A stretch of DNA of 5,207 bases from Paramuribaculum sp. (GTDB lineage Bacteria; Bacteroidota; Bacteroidia; Bacteroidales; Muribaculaceae). The stretch spans positions 1-5,207 of the forward strand of contig JAIDJZ010000035.1 of NCBI GenBank assembly GCA_029051965.1. The letters are read 5' to 3'. Below, piece after piece: positions 5,164 to 5,207 of this stretch. The translations under genes and the position numbers were made by a program. The first letter of the stretch is position 1, and each line of letters begins with the position of its first letter. The notes under the pieces were generated by a model. The model did not search any database. It had not been told where the DNA came from and saw nothing but the letters and a program-made list of their open reading frames with translations.

Positions 5164-5207
5164 AGAGCCGGTTCCCAATATTAATTAATGCTGGGGTCGC
5201 ATATCTC
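5161..5207 (-). repeat. Right copy of the 47-48 base intergenic repeat
   Basis: Read on the minus strand from 5207, this is the same element as 11-58. Its first 23 bases (5207-5185) are identical, and the rest matches with four differences and one missing G. The sequence stops exactly at the outer end of the shared word, whereas the left copy is preceded by ten more bases. The element starts at the T-tract of the aldolase terminator. It contains an imperfect palindrome, CCCA-GC-ATTAATTAAT-AT-TGGG (5195-5174, minus strand), complementary at 20 of 22 positions. Confidence 0.85.

Noticed and set aside
11..5207. Whole window as a composite transposon or invertible segment bounded by terminal inverted repeats
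   Set aside because: No transposase or recombinase is present, the content includes a housekeeping glycolysis gene, and the repeats look like intergenic elements following gene ends. Kept only as an alternative under the repeat finding.

Overview
The window looks like a chromosomal piece of a Bacteroidales bacterium, probably of the Muribaculaceae/Bacteroides/Prevotella kind. Several features support this. Promoters fit the Bacteroidetes pattern (a TAnnTTTG -7 box with a TTTG/TTG element about 20 bases upstream). No purine-rich Shine-Dalgarno sequence was noticed where I read the upstream bases. There is a small lipoprotein of a type common in Bacteroidales, and the class II aldolase and stomatin-like proteins match those expected in this order. 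The family-level placement is an inference. No transposase, integrase, phage, plasmid, CRISPR or RNA gene is visible.

Layout, left to right. Positions 11-58 hold a 48-base repeat, followed by a hairpin whose U-rich tail reads rightward (82-130). Four genes then lie on the minus strand. In transcription order they are an NfeD-like membrane protein (3473-3036), a QmcA-like SPFH protein (2992-2015), a formate/nitrite-type channel (1945-1148) and a fucosyltransferase-like protein (1141-146). A strong promoter precedes the NfeD gene. A second predicted promoter sits inside a 13-base inverted repeat before the channel gene, so this is probably two transcription units: nfeD-qmcA and channel-glycosyltransferase. 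A divergent intergenic region (3474-3657) leads to a plus-strand small lipoprotein (3658-3927). This is followed by class II fructose-bisphosphate aldolase (4095-5093), a well-formed terminator, and an inverted copy of the same repeat at the right edge (5161-5207).

The genes do not form one pathway. NfeD plus SPFH is a known two-protein membrane-organising pair. The channel moves small monovalent anions such as formate. The aldolase is a core glycolytic enzyme. The least ordinary parts are the edge repeats in opposite orientation, the inverted repeat bracketing the channel promoter, the 6-base coupling of a channel to a fucosyltransferase-like gene, and a stripped-down lipoprotein carrying a YGTP motif. 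I see no convincing new multi-gene system.
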